From the NCBI RefSeq assembly GCF_011759385.1, contig NZ_JAARLY010000002.1, positions 62,001-126,000 on the forward strand: 64,000 nt of DNA. Reading direction: 5' to 3'. The stretch comes from Oleiagrimonas sp. C23AA. Lineage in GTDB: Bacteria > Pseudomonadota > Gammaproteobacteria > Xanthomonadales > Rhodanobacteraceae. The notes below the pieces were generated by a model. That model ran no database searches. It saw only the letters and a program-made list of their open reading frames with translations, and was not told the DNA's origin. Positions 8,826 to 18,441 of this stretch are shown here, piece after piece. The translations under genes and the position numbers were made by a program. The stretch's first letter is position 1, and every line of letters begins with the position of its first letter.

Positions 8826-8918
8826 TGCTAGTTGATCAACGGGTCTACTCGAATATTGGCAAATAAATGATCGTATCCACAACGGGCCGCCGGCCCTTTT
8901 CTAGCCCTGGAGACGATC

Positions 8919-9581
8919 ATGACCCTGCAAGCCCAACTGGATGCCCTGCGCGAAAAATTTGAAGGCTCGCTGCTGCCTGCCGAGGCCGTGCGCATCATGC
9001 ACGATGCGACCGACCAGCTGGCCGCTTCCGGCCAGGCCGAGCGCGCGCTGAAAGCCGGCGATCGCGCGCCGGACTTCTCGTTGCCTGATCCGGACGGTGC
9101 GCCGGTCAGCCTGGCCTCGCTGCTGGCCGATGGCCCGCTGGTGCTCACGTTCTACCGTGGCGTGTGGTGCCCGTATTGCAACGCCGATCTCAAGGCGATC
9201 GAGGCCACCGCATCGCGCATCCGCGAGCTGGGTGCGTCGCTGGCGGCGATCTCACCGCAGGTGGCGGCCAACAGCCGCAAGTCGCAGCGCGACAACGACC
9301 TGAGCTTTCCCATCCTGAGCGATCACGGCAATCAGGTGGCGGCCGCGTTCGGTTTGCGCTTTGCGCTGCCGCCGGCGCTGGTGGATCTGTACAAACGCCA
9401 GTTCAACAACGATCTGGCGGTGGTCAACGGTGAACCGAGCTGGACGCTGCCGATGCCGGCGCGCTACGTGATTGGCAGCGATGGCGTGATCGCCTACGCC
9501 GAGGTCAATCCCGATTACACCCGCCGCCCGGAGCCGGCCGATTTGCTGCCGGTGCTGGAGAAACTTCACGCCAACGCGTGA
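8919..9581 (+). CDS. AhpC/TSA-like peroxiredoxin
   Basis: A 220-residue thiol peroxidase-like protein. An N-terminal helical segment (1-45) precedes the thioredoxin fold, GDRAPDFSLPDPDG, with the active site YRGVWCPYC: Cys84 is the peroxidatic candidate, Cys87 makes a CxxC-like pair as in bacterioferritin-comigratory/AhpC-like outliers. Length and the N-terminal extension place it in the peroxiredoxin-like family rather than AhpC proper. It should reduce organic or hydrogen peroxides in the cytoplasm. GGAG at 8909-8912 stands six bases before the ATG. Divergent from, and presumably regulated by, the LysR gene. Confidence 0.88.
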   Translation: MTLQAQLDALREKFEGSLLPAEAVRIMHDATDQLAASGQAERALKAGDRAPDFSLPDPDGAPVSLASLLADGPLVLTFYRGVWCPYCNADLKAIEATASRIRELGASLAAISPQVAANSRKSQRDNDLSFPILSDHGNQVAAAFGLRFALPPALVDLYKRQFNNDLAVVNGEPSWTLPMPARYVIGSDGVIAYAEVNPDYTRRPEPADLLPVLEKLHANA

Positions 9582-9593
9582 TGGCAAAAGCGC

Positions 9594-10376
9594 CTAGACC
9601 ACGGCGCCCAATAGCAGGCCGGGACTGATCAGGCTCTCCAGCCCGGCGCCGGCGCGGCTAAGGTTGCCCTGCAGCTGTTCGAGAAACCCACGCAGGCTGG
9701 TGGTATGGCTGGCCTGTGTGGCGCTCTTGCCCTCGACGCCGGGGGTGGTGACGGCGGCCTCATCGGCAAAACGGGCGTCGCCGGTGTGGCCGCTGCGGTC
9801 GCTCAGGGCCTGGAAGGCGGCGTTCAGTCTGGATAGCGATCCGGCGGCACCATCGTTGGCGTCGCTGCGCGTGCTGGCATCGGCGCGGTTTTCCTGGCTG
9901 CCCAGTTGTCCGATCAGCTCGCCCAGGCGATTGCTGAAGCGCTGATAGGCCTGCACTGCGCGCTGCCCGCCGCTGCTGGCGGTGCCGGTTGTGCTGGCCT
10001 GGGATGAATGGGGGGGGCCATCCAGCGCCTGGCCCAGCGCATAAAGAAAGCCATGCAAGGCCTGGTCGCCTTCCACGCTGCCCGTGCTGGCAAGACCTGT
10101 GCCCGCCGCGGCGAGGGTGGATGAGGAGGTTGCACGAGTGGAGGTGACCGCGGCGGTGTCGGTGCTGGCCTGCACGCCCTGGGTTGGCGCGGGCTCCAGT
10201 CCGGCCTGCTGCAAGGCCTGCACAAAGGCCTGGGCCAGACCATTGACGGTGGCCGCATCCTGGCCGTCATGCGCATTGACGGTGCCACGCGTGGCCGCCG
10301 CAGCCTGACTGTTGGCCAGGCTGATGTCGGTGGACAGGTAACTTCCCAATGCCGCACCGATCGCACCGATGGACAT
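9594..10376 (-). CDS. Unrecognised Ala/Ser/Thr-rich MSI- protein
   Basis: A 260-residue protein without cysteines, signal peptide or long membrane helix. It opens MSIGAIGAALGSYL and has three helical stretches separated by Ala/Ser/Thr/Gly-rich linkers: VNGLAQAFVQALQQAG, an LHGFLYALGQAL repeat-like helix and LSRLNAAFQALSDR, ending LRGFLEQLQGNLSRAG and a hydrophobic tail. The LxxAFQAL/FLxxL pattern recalls short helical repeats in uncharacterised proteins of Xanthomonadales and Burkholderiales. GGAG six bases before ATG supports the start. It may be a partner or analogue of the protein at 7012-7755; no function can be given. Confidence 0.6.
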   Translation of the reverse strand: MSIGAIGAALGSYLSTDISLANSQAAAATRGTVNAHDGQDAATVNGLAQAFVQALQQAGLEPAPTQGVQASTDTAAVTSTRATSSSTLAAAGTGLASTGSVEGDQALHGFLYALGQALDGPPHSSQASTTGTASSGGQRAVQAYQRFSNRLGELIGQLGSQENRADASTRSDANDGAAGSLSRLNAAFQALSDRSGHTGDARFADEAAVTTPGVEGKSATQASHTTSLRGFLEQLQGNLSRAGAGLESLISPGLLLGAVV

Positions 10377-10571
10377 GCCGTTCTCCGCACAGGCTGATGG
10401 CGCGTCCCCATGACGCGCATTCGGGCCGCTCCCATGGCGGCGGCTCCCACTGGGTAAGCAGGGAGCGTGCCAGAACGTCTACGCGAACCGGTGGCGCGAT
10501 CTGGCCGTGTCTGGCGCTTGCTTTGAAATGGTAATCGCACCTGGGCGGCAAGTTTTTGCCGCTGCGGGCGG

Positions 10572-11105
10572 TCAGGATTTGCCGTTCTCTGCCGCTTGGC
10601 TTTTGGCCATGGCCACCAGGCGGGCCACGGTATTCATGTTGCGAGCCGTGCTGATCACACCCGACGGCAGACGCCACCGTGAGTCGGCCATGCCGCTGGG
10701 GTAGTACGCGTAGATTTCCGTGCCGGCCACCACCAGCTGCTCATCCTGAAGGCCGCGCACTTGCGATATCAGATCCTTCGCTGCGGGCCGGTCGAGAAAC
10801 AGCACCGCCACGCGGTTGCCAGGCACATCGGTAAAAGGCTGACGCTCCGCGATGGTCTGCATCTGTCGGGCGTCGCGCACCAGCACGTCCACCGCGCGGC
10901 CGGCGTAGCTTGCCAGCTCCGATGCCAGCGCCTGTTGCACATGCGAGGCCGGTCCGTCGCTTTCGACCAGTACATTGCCGCTGGCGATGTAGGTGCGCGC
11001 GCCGTGCAGCCCCGCGCGTGCGCACATCGCGCGCAGTTCGGTCATGGGCAGTTTGCCGGTGCCACCCACGTTGACGGCGCGAAGCAGGGCGATGTAGCAG
11101 GTCAT
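10572..11105 (-). CDS. DUF1697 protein
   Basis: A 177-residue cytoplasmic protein matching the DUF1697 family: start YIALLRAVNVGGTGKLPM, then LRAMCARAGLHGARTYIASGNVL, an ELASYAGRAVDVLVRDARQM segment and a basic C-terminus with TARNMNTVARLVAMA. Members are common in bacteria, have a two-domain alpha/beta fold and no established activity. ATG 11105 is chosen; a TTG one codon upstream is also possible. It stands alone on this strand. Confidence 0.88.
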   Translation of the reverse strand: MTCYIALLRAVNVGGTGKLPMTELRAMCARAGLHGARTYIASGNVLVESDGPASHVQQALASELASYAGRAVDVLVRDARQMQTIAERQPFTDVPGNRVAVLFLDRPAAKDLISQVRGLQDEQLVVAGTEIYAYYPSGMADSRWRLPSGVISTARNMNTVARLVAMAKSQAAENGKS

Positions 11106-11239
11106 CAAGCTCAGTCACAGCAGCACTGTCGCGACCTTGCCACAGGCGGCGCCGGCTGCGCGAGTGCTAAGCCTTAGCCAAGTGGCTGGGGCTAGACTTA
11201 AGTTTGATCGGCGCGCATGCCAAGCCCGGAGTATCGAAC

Positions 11240-11815
11240 ATGTCCTTTTCTTCTGTTAAACGCTGGTTGATCGTCGGCCTGCTCACGTTGTCAGGTGGCG
11301 CGGTGGCGCAGGCGGCTCCGCCCGATTCGACCGCATCGGCCGCCTGGGTCTATCCGGTGATCGCCGGCCATGGTGGCGTGCATCCGCGCCCGGACGCGGC
11401 GGTGCGCCCTGATCCCAAGGCCGACTACAAGTTGCTGGTGGATGTGGTGCACGGGCCGCATGCGACCGGCAAGGTGCCGCGCTCGCTGGAACGTCTGGCG
11501 CGGCTGGTCAACCTGATGACCTACGCCGGAGTGCCCGCCTCGCATGTGCACATCGTCGCCATCCTGGATGACCAGGCTGCGTTCAGCGCCATGACCGACG
11601 CCACCTGGCAGGCGCGCCACAAGGGCCATAACCCCAGCCTGGCGTTGCTGCATTCGCTCAGGCAGGCGGGGGTGAAGCTGCTGGTGTGCAGCCAGGCGCT
11701 GGCCAAGATGAAGCTTGCCGACAGCAACGTAAGCCCGGATGTCACCGTGACGCTGTCGGCGCTGACCGATATGGCCGTTTACGGACAGCGCGGCTACGTC
11801 ACCATGCAGCTTTAG
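11240..11815 (+). CDS. Periplasmic DsrE-family protein
   Basis: A 191-residue protein with a signal peptide (MSFSSVKRWLIVGLLTLSGG to about residue 26) and a DsrE/DsrF-like fold: YKLLVDVVHG, LARLVNLMTYAGV and HIVAILDDQAA, then VKLLVCSQALAKMKL with a single cysteine at the position used for sulfur relay in DsrE/TusD proteins. Exported members with one Cys are common in proteobacteria, role unproven (sulfur or thiol chemistry inferred). CGGAG at 11227-11231 is eight bases before ATG. Convergent with the Hsp70 gene. Confidence 0.8.
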   Translation: MSFSSVKRWLIVGLLTLSGGAVAQAAPPDSTASAAWVYPVIAGHGGVHPRPDAAVRPDPKADYKLLVDVVHGPHATGKVPRSLERLARLVNLMTYAGVPASHVHIVAILDDQAAFSAMTDATWQARHKGHNPSLALLHSLRQAGVKLLVCSQALAKMKLADSNVSPDVTVTLSALTDMAVYGQRGYVTMQL

Positions 11816-11826
11816 AAGGCGTGATT

Positions 11827-13194
<1,368 letters not shown>

Positions 13195-13318
13195 GGGTCG
13201 CGGGCTGTCCGTCAGGTTCGGGGAACCGCGTAGTATGCGGCGCGCCGGGGGCAATCTCCAGGTGTCCATTCATCGGCGGTTGTTGGCAGACGCGCCGTGG
13301 CCGCTACACTCTCGCCCC

Positions 13319-14032
13319 ATGATTGAACTGATCGGATTCGACGGCGACGACACGCTGTGGCACAGCGAGGGCTACTACCAGGCGGCCAACGCCGAGTTCT
13401 CGCGCATCGTCGGCCAATACGTGGACCTGGATGATGCCGGCGTGCGCGCGCAGATGCTGGCCACCGAGCGGCGCAACCTGGCGCTGTTCGGCTACGGCGC
13501 CAAAGGCATGACCTTGTCGATGGTGGAAACGGCCATCGCCGCCACCGGCGAGCGTATCACTGCGGCCGATATTCATCGCATCGTGGAGATGGGCAAGGAG
13601 GTGCTGCGCCATCCGGTGGAGCTGTTGCCGGGCATCCGCGAGGCGGTGCAGGCGGTGGCCAGGCAGGCGCAGGTGGTGCTGATCACCAAGGGCGATCTGT
13701 TCCACCAGGAGAAGAAGGTCGAGCAATCGGGCCTGTCCGACCTGTTCCATCGCATCGAGATCGTGTCGGAGAAAAACCCGGCCAGTTACCGGCGTGTGCT
13801 CGATGAGTTCGGCTTGCCCCCGGAGCGATTCCTGATGGTGGGCAATTCGCTGCGCTCGGACATCGAGCCGGTGATTCGGTTGGGCGGCTGGGGCGTGCAC
13901 ATGCCCTATCACGTGACCTGGTCGCACGAGCTCGATCACGGCCTGGGCGAGGACGAATCACACATGCTCAGCGTGGATGGACCCGACGATATTGCCGCGG
14001 CCGTAGAGCAGCTGATGGCCCGCGCGGGCTAA
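13319..14032 (+). CDS. HAD-family hydrolase
   Basis: A 237-residue haloacid-dehalogenase phosphatase. Motif I FDGDDTLWHSE (nucleophile Asp8, acid/base Asp10 by alignment to DxDxT), motif II LITKGD, conserved Lys in VSEKNPASY and motif III MVGNSLRSDIEP are in order, with a helical cap between I and II. The Thr-Leu-Trp following the nucleophile is typical of the HAD type related to YjjG/YfnB. Substrate unknown. The start follows the Hsp70 promoter region without a clear Shine-Dalgarno. Its stop codon overlaps the stop of the convergent GGDEF gene by four bases. Confidence 0.88.
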   Translation: MIELIGFDGDDTLWHSEGYYQAANAEFSRIVGQYVDLDDAGVRAQMLATERRNLALFGYGAKGMTLSMVETAIAATGERITAADIHRIVEMGKEVLRHPVELLPGIREAVQAVARQAQVVLITKGDLFHQEKKVEQSGLSDLFHRIEIVSEKNPASYRRVLDEFGLPPERFLMVGNSLRSDIEPVIRLGGWGVHMPYHVTWSHELDHGLGEDESHMLSVDGPDDIAAAVEQLMARAG

Positions 14033-15312
14033 TTTTCCCTGTTGGCCCCGACCTGGCGATGGCGCTGCTTGGTCTGGTATAGCGCCTGGTCAGCGGCATC
14101 GATGAGCGTGGCCGCCTCCCAGCCGCTAAGGCTGGTGCTGGCCACGCCCACACTGATGCCGGGATGTCGTGGATCGCTGGCCGCCGCCTGCATCACCGTG
14201 TGCGTCAGGCGCCTGGCGATCTGCTGCGCCTGTGCGTGGCTGGTGGTGGTCAGGATGGCCAGAAACTCATCGCCGCCATAGCGCCCCAGATAATCGGTTT
14301 CGCGCAGCGCCTCGTGCATCTTCTCGGCCGCCCAGATCAGGGCGCGGTCGCCGGCGCTGTGGCCGTATTCGTCATTGATGGCCTTGAACCGGTCCAGGTC
14401 CATCATGAACAGACTCAACTCGCGATGCTGGCGTTGATGCGCGGCCAGTTCGGTGTCGAGCGTGTCGAGGATGCCGCGGCGATTGAGCAGGCCGGTTAGC
14501 GCGTCCTGCGTGGCTTCGCTGAGCAGATGCTGGCGGCGGGTTTCCCACAGCGATGCCATATCGTTGAAGCGCTCGGCCAGCGCGGTGAGCTCGTCATTGC
14601 CCGCCACCGGCGCACGCACGCCGGCCTCGCCATTGCCCAGCCTGGCCGCCGCGCGGCCCAACTGGCGGATCGGGCGCAACAGGGATCGCAGCAACACGGT
14701 AAGCATCAGCGCGGCCAACACCATGATCAAGGCCCAGCCCCAGACCAGGCTGATCAGTTGTTGATGACGTTGCCTGGCGGCGCGTGCATAGCGTGATCGG
14801 ATGATGTCGGTCAGCCGCTGGCGGGCCAGACTGACATCATGAATGGCTTGCTGCAGCTCGCGCTGGGTCGACGCCTGGCTAGCGGCGTCAATGGCAAGAT
14901 CGGCACTATGGGCTTGTTCCACCAGCTTGCGCACGGCCGGGCGCGCCTGACTCCAGGCCTGGTGAGCCTCATCGATCAACTGGCGAGGCAGGTCCTTCGT
15001 GGCGCCCGTGCTCTGGATGGCTGAAAAACTGCGATCAATGTTGTCGGTCAGGGCGGCGAAGTCGGGTACCGACTCGTGGGTCTCGGTTTCCAGTTCGTCA
15101 ACCAGCGAGCGCTGCAGGTAATGCTCGAGCGTGGTCAGCGGCAGCAGCGTATGGATAGACTCATCCACCGAAGCGCGATAGCCCATCTCCTGCTGGTTGA
15201 GAACGATCATGCTGATCGCGCTCATGGCCGCCAGCGGCAGCAGCAGCACGCCGAGCATGATGGCCATGCGCTGACCCACGGAAAGCGCGCGCAGACGTTG
15301 CTCTAGAATCAT
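14029..15312 (-). CDS. Membrane diguanylate cyclase (HAMP-GGDEF) with I-site
   Basis: A 427-residue protein: TM1 (about 15-38), a helical periplasmic sensor (40-185) like four-helix-bundle MCP sensors, TM2 (187-210), HAMP (211-262) and GGDEF domain (265-420). The active-site loop is RYGGDEF (GGDEF at 346-350), and RETD at 337-340 is the canonical product-inhibition I-site, so it should make c-di-GMP under feedback control. No Shine-Dalgarno is visible before ATG 15312; ATG at residue 17 is an alternative. Faces away from the SGNH gene. Confidence 0.9.
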   Translation of the reverse strand: MILEQRLRALSVGQRMAIMLGVLLLPLAAMSAISMIVLNQQEMGYRASVDESIHTLLPLTTLEHYLQRSLVDELETETHESVPDFAALTDNIDRSFSAIQSTGATKDLPRQLIDEAHQAWSQARPAVRKLVEQAHSADLAIDAASQASTQRELQQAIHDVSLARQRLTDIIRSRYARAARQRHQQLISLVWGWALIMVLAALMLTVLLRSLLRPIRQLGRAAARLGNGEAGVRAPVAGNDELTALAERFNDMASLWETRRQHLLSEATQDALTGLLNRRGILDTLDTELAAHQRQHRELSLFMMDLDRFKAINDEYGHSAGDRALIWAAEKMHEALRETDYLGRYGGDEFLAILTTTSHAQAQQIARRLTHTVMQAAASDPRHPGISVGVASTSLSGWEAATLIDAADQALYQTKQRHRQVGANREN

Positions 15313-15608
15313 TACTTGTCGTGTGTGGGTCGCCAGGGCATGCCGCGCATCATAACGTTGTTGCTTATGGTCGGCAGTGCACGTGTTGGCAGACGGCGGA
15401 AAGAGTTCCGTCCGTTACCGGGCAGGCCTGGCTCAACGCCAGGGCGCGCGCAGGCGCCGTGCCATTTGCGCCGATTCACACGGAAGCCTTGGACAGGTGG
15501 GATCGCGCGTCTAGAGTAAGGTTGACCTTGCCCTGAGGACGGCTTGTTCTCGTCGGGCCTCTGCAAAATGAACAGGTGCCGGAAGGTACCGAGAACGGAG
15601 GGGGTGGC

Positions 15609-17015
15609 ATGAGTGGTGGGCAACATCTAGCCAGGTGCGCTTGGCGCAGACTCTGGCTGGCGACCTCAGCGTTTGCGTTGCTTGCGCCATCTTTGGCCTG
15701 GGCAGCATCTGCGCACTGGGTGGTCAGCTGGGAGCAGGCGATGACGTCGCATTTCACGCAGGTCACGCAAGGCGGCGAGGTACAGAAGGACGCCTATGCC
15801 CGGCCAGAAGTAACCGTGCCCACGGTGCACGATGCGACGCTGCGCCAGACACTGCACATTACCCGCGGCGGCCAGCAAGTGCGCGTGCGGCTGTCCAACT
15901 ATTTTGGCACTACACCGCTGACCATCACCGCGGCGCACCTGGCCCGTCATGCCGCTGGCAGCGCCGACCTTTCGGCCATCGATACGGCCAGCGATCATGT
16001 GCTGCGTTTCCATGGCCGTTCGTCGGTGACCATCGCGCCAGGGCAGCAGGTGGTGTCCGATCCGGTGCCGCTGGCAGTCAAGCCGTTGTCCGATGTCACG
16101 CTGAGCCTGTATGCCCGTGGCGCCATGGCGCTCTCGTCCATGCACCCGATGGAGCACGACAAGCCGGCCACTTTGGTGACGGGCAATGCGGTTGCGGCCG
16201 CATCGCTGAAGGGCAAACACGGCGTCGCCGATGCGCCCAAGGATGTGCGCGAGCACGTGTATGTGGTCACCGGCATCGAGGTGGCGGCACCGGCGCACGC
16301 GCGCGCCGTGATCGCGTTTGGCGACTCTATCACCGATGGCGCTTATGCCACCGCGCCGGACAAGCCCTGGCCTGACCAGCTGGCCAGCGTGGCGCATGAG
16401 CAAGGCAAGGCGCTGGCTGTGGGCAACGCCGGCATCAGTGCCGATGAGCTGACCGTCGATCAGGTCGGCTGTCCAGGTTGCGGCGTGAGCGGCTTGAAGC
16501 GCTTTCTGCGTGATGTGGTGGATCGGCCGGGGGTCACCGACGTTATCGTCATGCTGGGCACCAACGACCTCAATCGAGGCGCGGGGCCGGCCGGATTTCC
16601 CACCGGCGCCTCGGCGCCCGACATCGTTGCCGGACTGCGCATGCTGGCCGATGTGGCGCACCAGCATCACCTTCGCATCTACGCGGCGACACTGACGCCG
16701 ATTGCCGGCTTCTCCGAGCCGAACTGGTACTCGCCCGAGCACGAGGCGGTGCGTATCAAGGTCAATCAATGGATCCGCCATAACCACGTTTTCGACGGTA
16801 CGGTCGACTTTGCAAAAGCCGTGACCGGCCCTTACAAGCCGTCCCCGTTGGCCGCGCGGCAGTCGCCGTTGCCTCCGGGGATGGCCAATGCCTGTGCCGG
16901 TGATCCCGGCCTGCATCCCAACGATCGCGGTTATCGCGCCATGGCGGTGGCCGCCTACGACGCGCTGTACCAGGTGTACCAGGCCCAACTCAAGCCGGCG
17001 CATCCCTGCCAGTAG
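15609..17015 (+). CDS. Secreted SGNH/GDSL hydrolase
   Basis: A 468-residue exported esterase. Signal peptide to about residue 33 (LLAPSLAWAASA); residues 35-230 form a beta-rich N-terminal domain; the SGNH domain follows with block I IAFGDSITDG (Ser240), block II Gly in NAGIS, block III GTND (317-320) and block V DPGLHPND (Asp and His of the triad). A pair of close cysteines (VGCPGCG, 288-291) probably forms a disulfide. It likely removes acetyl or acyl groups from polysaccharide or lipid. A purine-rich GGAGGGGG site precedes ATG 15609. A stem-loop lies just downstream. Confidence 0.9.
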   Translation: MSGGQHLARCAWRRLWLATSAFALLAPSLAWAASAHWVVSWEQAMTSHFTQVTQGGEVQKDAYARPEVTVPTVHDATLRQTLHITRGGQQVRVRLSNYFGTTPLTITAAHLARHAAGSADLSAIDTASDHVLRFHGRSSVTIAPGQQVVSDPVPLAVKPLSDVTLSLYARGAMALSSMHPMEHDKPATLVTGNAVAAASLKGKHGVADAPKDVREHVYVVTGIEVAAPAHARAVIAFGDSITDGAYATAPDKPWPDQLASVAHEQGKALAVGNAGISADELTVDQVGCPGCGVSGLKRFLRDVVDRPGVTDVIVMLGTNDLNRGAGPAGFPTGASAPDIVAGLRMLADVAHQHHLRIYAATLTPIAGFSEPNWYSPEHEAVRIKVNQWIRHNHVFDGTVDFAKAVTGPYKPSPLAARQSPLPPGMANACAGDPGLHPNDRGYRAMAVAAYDALYQVYQAQLKPAHPCQ

Positions 17016-17022
17016 CCAACGA

Positions 17023-17051
17023 GGCACCGACACCGTGGTGGTGTCGGCGCC
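17023..17051 (+). terminator. Stem-loop after the SGNH hydrolase gene
   Basis: Twelve-base arms GGCACCGACACC (17023-17034) and GGTGTCGGCGCC (17040-17051) pair with one G-U-type exception around GTGGT. It lies eight bases after the stop codon. The following CCATTGATTA is only weakly U-rich, so efficiency is uncertain. It also faces the end of the SPFH remnant. Confidence 0.5.
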
Positions 17052-17057
17052 CATTGA

Positions 17058-17192
17058 TTACGGCGACTTGGGTTCGGGCAGGCGCACAAAGGGCAGGGCG
17101 CCGGTGCCGTTGTAGGTGGGCAGCTGGCCGTTCCACTTTTCCACCGCGCTCATCTCGACCACATTTTGTGGTGGATCGAAGCTTTCCGCCGT
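17058..17192 (-). pseudogene. 3' remnant of an SPFH/prohibitin-like gene
   Basis: The minus strand reads TAESFDPPQNVVEMSAVEKW and on to NGQLPTYNGTGALPFVRLP, ending in TAA at 17058-17060. The NVVEMSAVEKWNGQLP part with the P-F-V/I ending matches the C-terminal signature of SPFH (band 7/prohibitin-like) proteins, usually 280-320 residues. Upstream the frame meets a stop at once (17193-17195) and no other SPFH segment is present, so about 85% of the gene is missing. It sits between the SGNH hydrolase and the Sel1-like gene and suggests a deletion or insertion here. A 31-residue ORF starting at ATG 17153 exists but has no ribosome site. Confidence 0.55.
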
Positions 17193-17362
17193 TTATACAG
17201 AAGGCCTGGGAGGCGGAGCTGCCCGCAAGCTTGAAGGCATAGGCCCATGGAGACTATTTGCGATGACTGTCTTTATCGGATGCCAGACCGTGGCGGTATT
17301 TGGGCAGTTGTACCTGCCCAATGAATAAGCTTCTGGCACTCCACCTGACCTGACCTCCAATA

Positions 17363-17390
17363 CACGGCCGCAGGAAGGCCCGCGGCCGTG
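17363..17390 (-). terminator. Hairpin after the Sel1-like gene
   Basis: Perfect nine-base arms CACGGCCGC and GCGGCCGTG with a ten-base loop, starting nine bases beyond the stop of the minus-strand gene. Bases after the stem on that strand (TATTGG) are weakly U-rich. Confidence 0.5.
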
Positions 17391-17398
17391 CTGGCACG

Positions 17399-18187
17399 CT
17401 ACTTGGCGGCTTCGGTGTTTCGATCTTTGGAAAGGTCACCAAAAATTTGCGTGATCGTGCCGATGGTGACGTGTGGCTCAAGTCCAGAGAACTCGGTTCG
17501 CGCCTGCCTGCGGATCAGCTGATCAATGCTGAACGCGCCGGAAGCACCCCCCACGTTCATGGCCAGTGAGTTGGCTCCGCCAAGACCGGCATCACCCATG
17601 ATCGAGGGCGGGCTTGCACCGCGGACGATGGCGGTCCCACCGCTCGCTTCAGCATTACGCACTTGCTCAATGTATTGTTCATATTTGCGTTGAGCGCGAC
17701 GTGCGGCGTACTTGTCACCATAACGGTGGTACATCTGCTTCCATAATGCATTTGCAGATGCCACTTCGCTCGCACTGGCGCGCGCCCTGGCCGCAGCGAA
17801 ATGCTCCATGTAAGGATGCTGATCTCGCTCGGCGGCAAGGCCCAGCCAGACAAGACCCTTGGCTTTGTCTGCGGGAAGACCCAGCTCACCATTGTAATTG
17901 GCTACACCCAGAAGGTACTGAGCGGGTTTGTCACCCCAATAAGCGGCCTCACGCAGCCTGGAGACGGCACGGCGGGTATGACCCTGCTTGAGGTCACGCT
18001 TGGCTTCACAGGAGTAATAAGCTCCGGGAAGAATGGTCTCCAGGCCAGCCATGCAATGCGATGGGGCATGGAGGTTGGAAAGCTCCATCTCATTGGTGTG
18101 GATGTTGGGTTGAGCAAAAGCGGGGCTGATACCTGTTACGCACAGAGCTGATAGAACCGCAATTGAATTAAGCTTGATGACACGCAT
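17399..18187 (-). CDS. Exported Sel1-like repeat protein
   Basis: A 262-residue protein with a signal peptide (MRVIKLNSIAVLSALCVTG, cleavage after about residue 25). Residues 60-140 contain Sel1/TPR-like helical hairpins (AVSRLREAAYWGDKPAQYLLG and LGLPADKAKGLVWLGLAAER, the latter matching the A-x2-W-x2-A-A pattern), so it probably binds other proteins in the envelope. The C-terminal third (Gly/Ala-rich, then QLIRRQARTEF) is unassigned. GGAGG is eight bases before ATG 18187. Codon and base use look less GC-rich than the neighbours, and the gene lies beside a truncated SPFH gene, hinting at insertion. Confidence 0.7.
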   Translation of the reverse strand: MRVIKLNSIAVLSALCVTGISPAFAQPNIHTNEMELSNLHAPSHCMAGLETILPGAYYSCEAKRDLKQGHTRRAVSRLREAAYWGDKPAQYLLGVANYNGELGLPADKAKGLVWLGLAAERDQHPYMEHFAAARARASASEVASANALWKQMYHRYGDKYAARRAQRKYEQYIEQVRNAEASGGTAIVRGASPPSIMGDAGLGGANSLAMNVGGASGAFSIDQLIRRQARTEFSGLEPHVTIGTITQIFGDLSKDRNTEAAK

Positions 18188-18441
18188 ATCGCAGACCTCC
18201 TTTCCATATGATGGCAGGTGCACGACGTCGGGCGTGGTGCCAAACATATCCAATTGCGAGCCGTCGCGACCCGTTGCAGTCACCTTTATATCGGCTGCAA
18301 GATCCAATCTACTACCAAGCCTGTTGTCTGTCATCTGGACGGCCATTCAGGCGCTGGCCGGTTCAGTATCTAGGAGCGTTGAGCCACGGCAGGCCGGGCC
18401 CAGTGCGTGACATCAGGCCCGGCTTAGAAGAAAGCGTGTAG

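Noticed and set aside
10377-10571. Possible riboswitch upstream of the MSI- protein gene
   Set aside because: GC-rich repeats of GGGAGC type, but no match to c-di-GMP or other known riboswitch cores.
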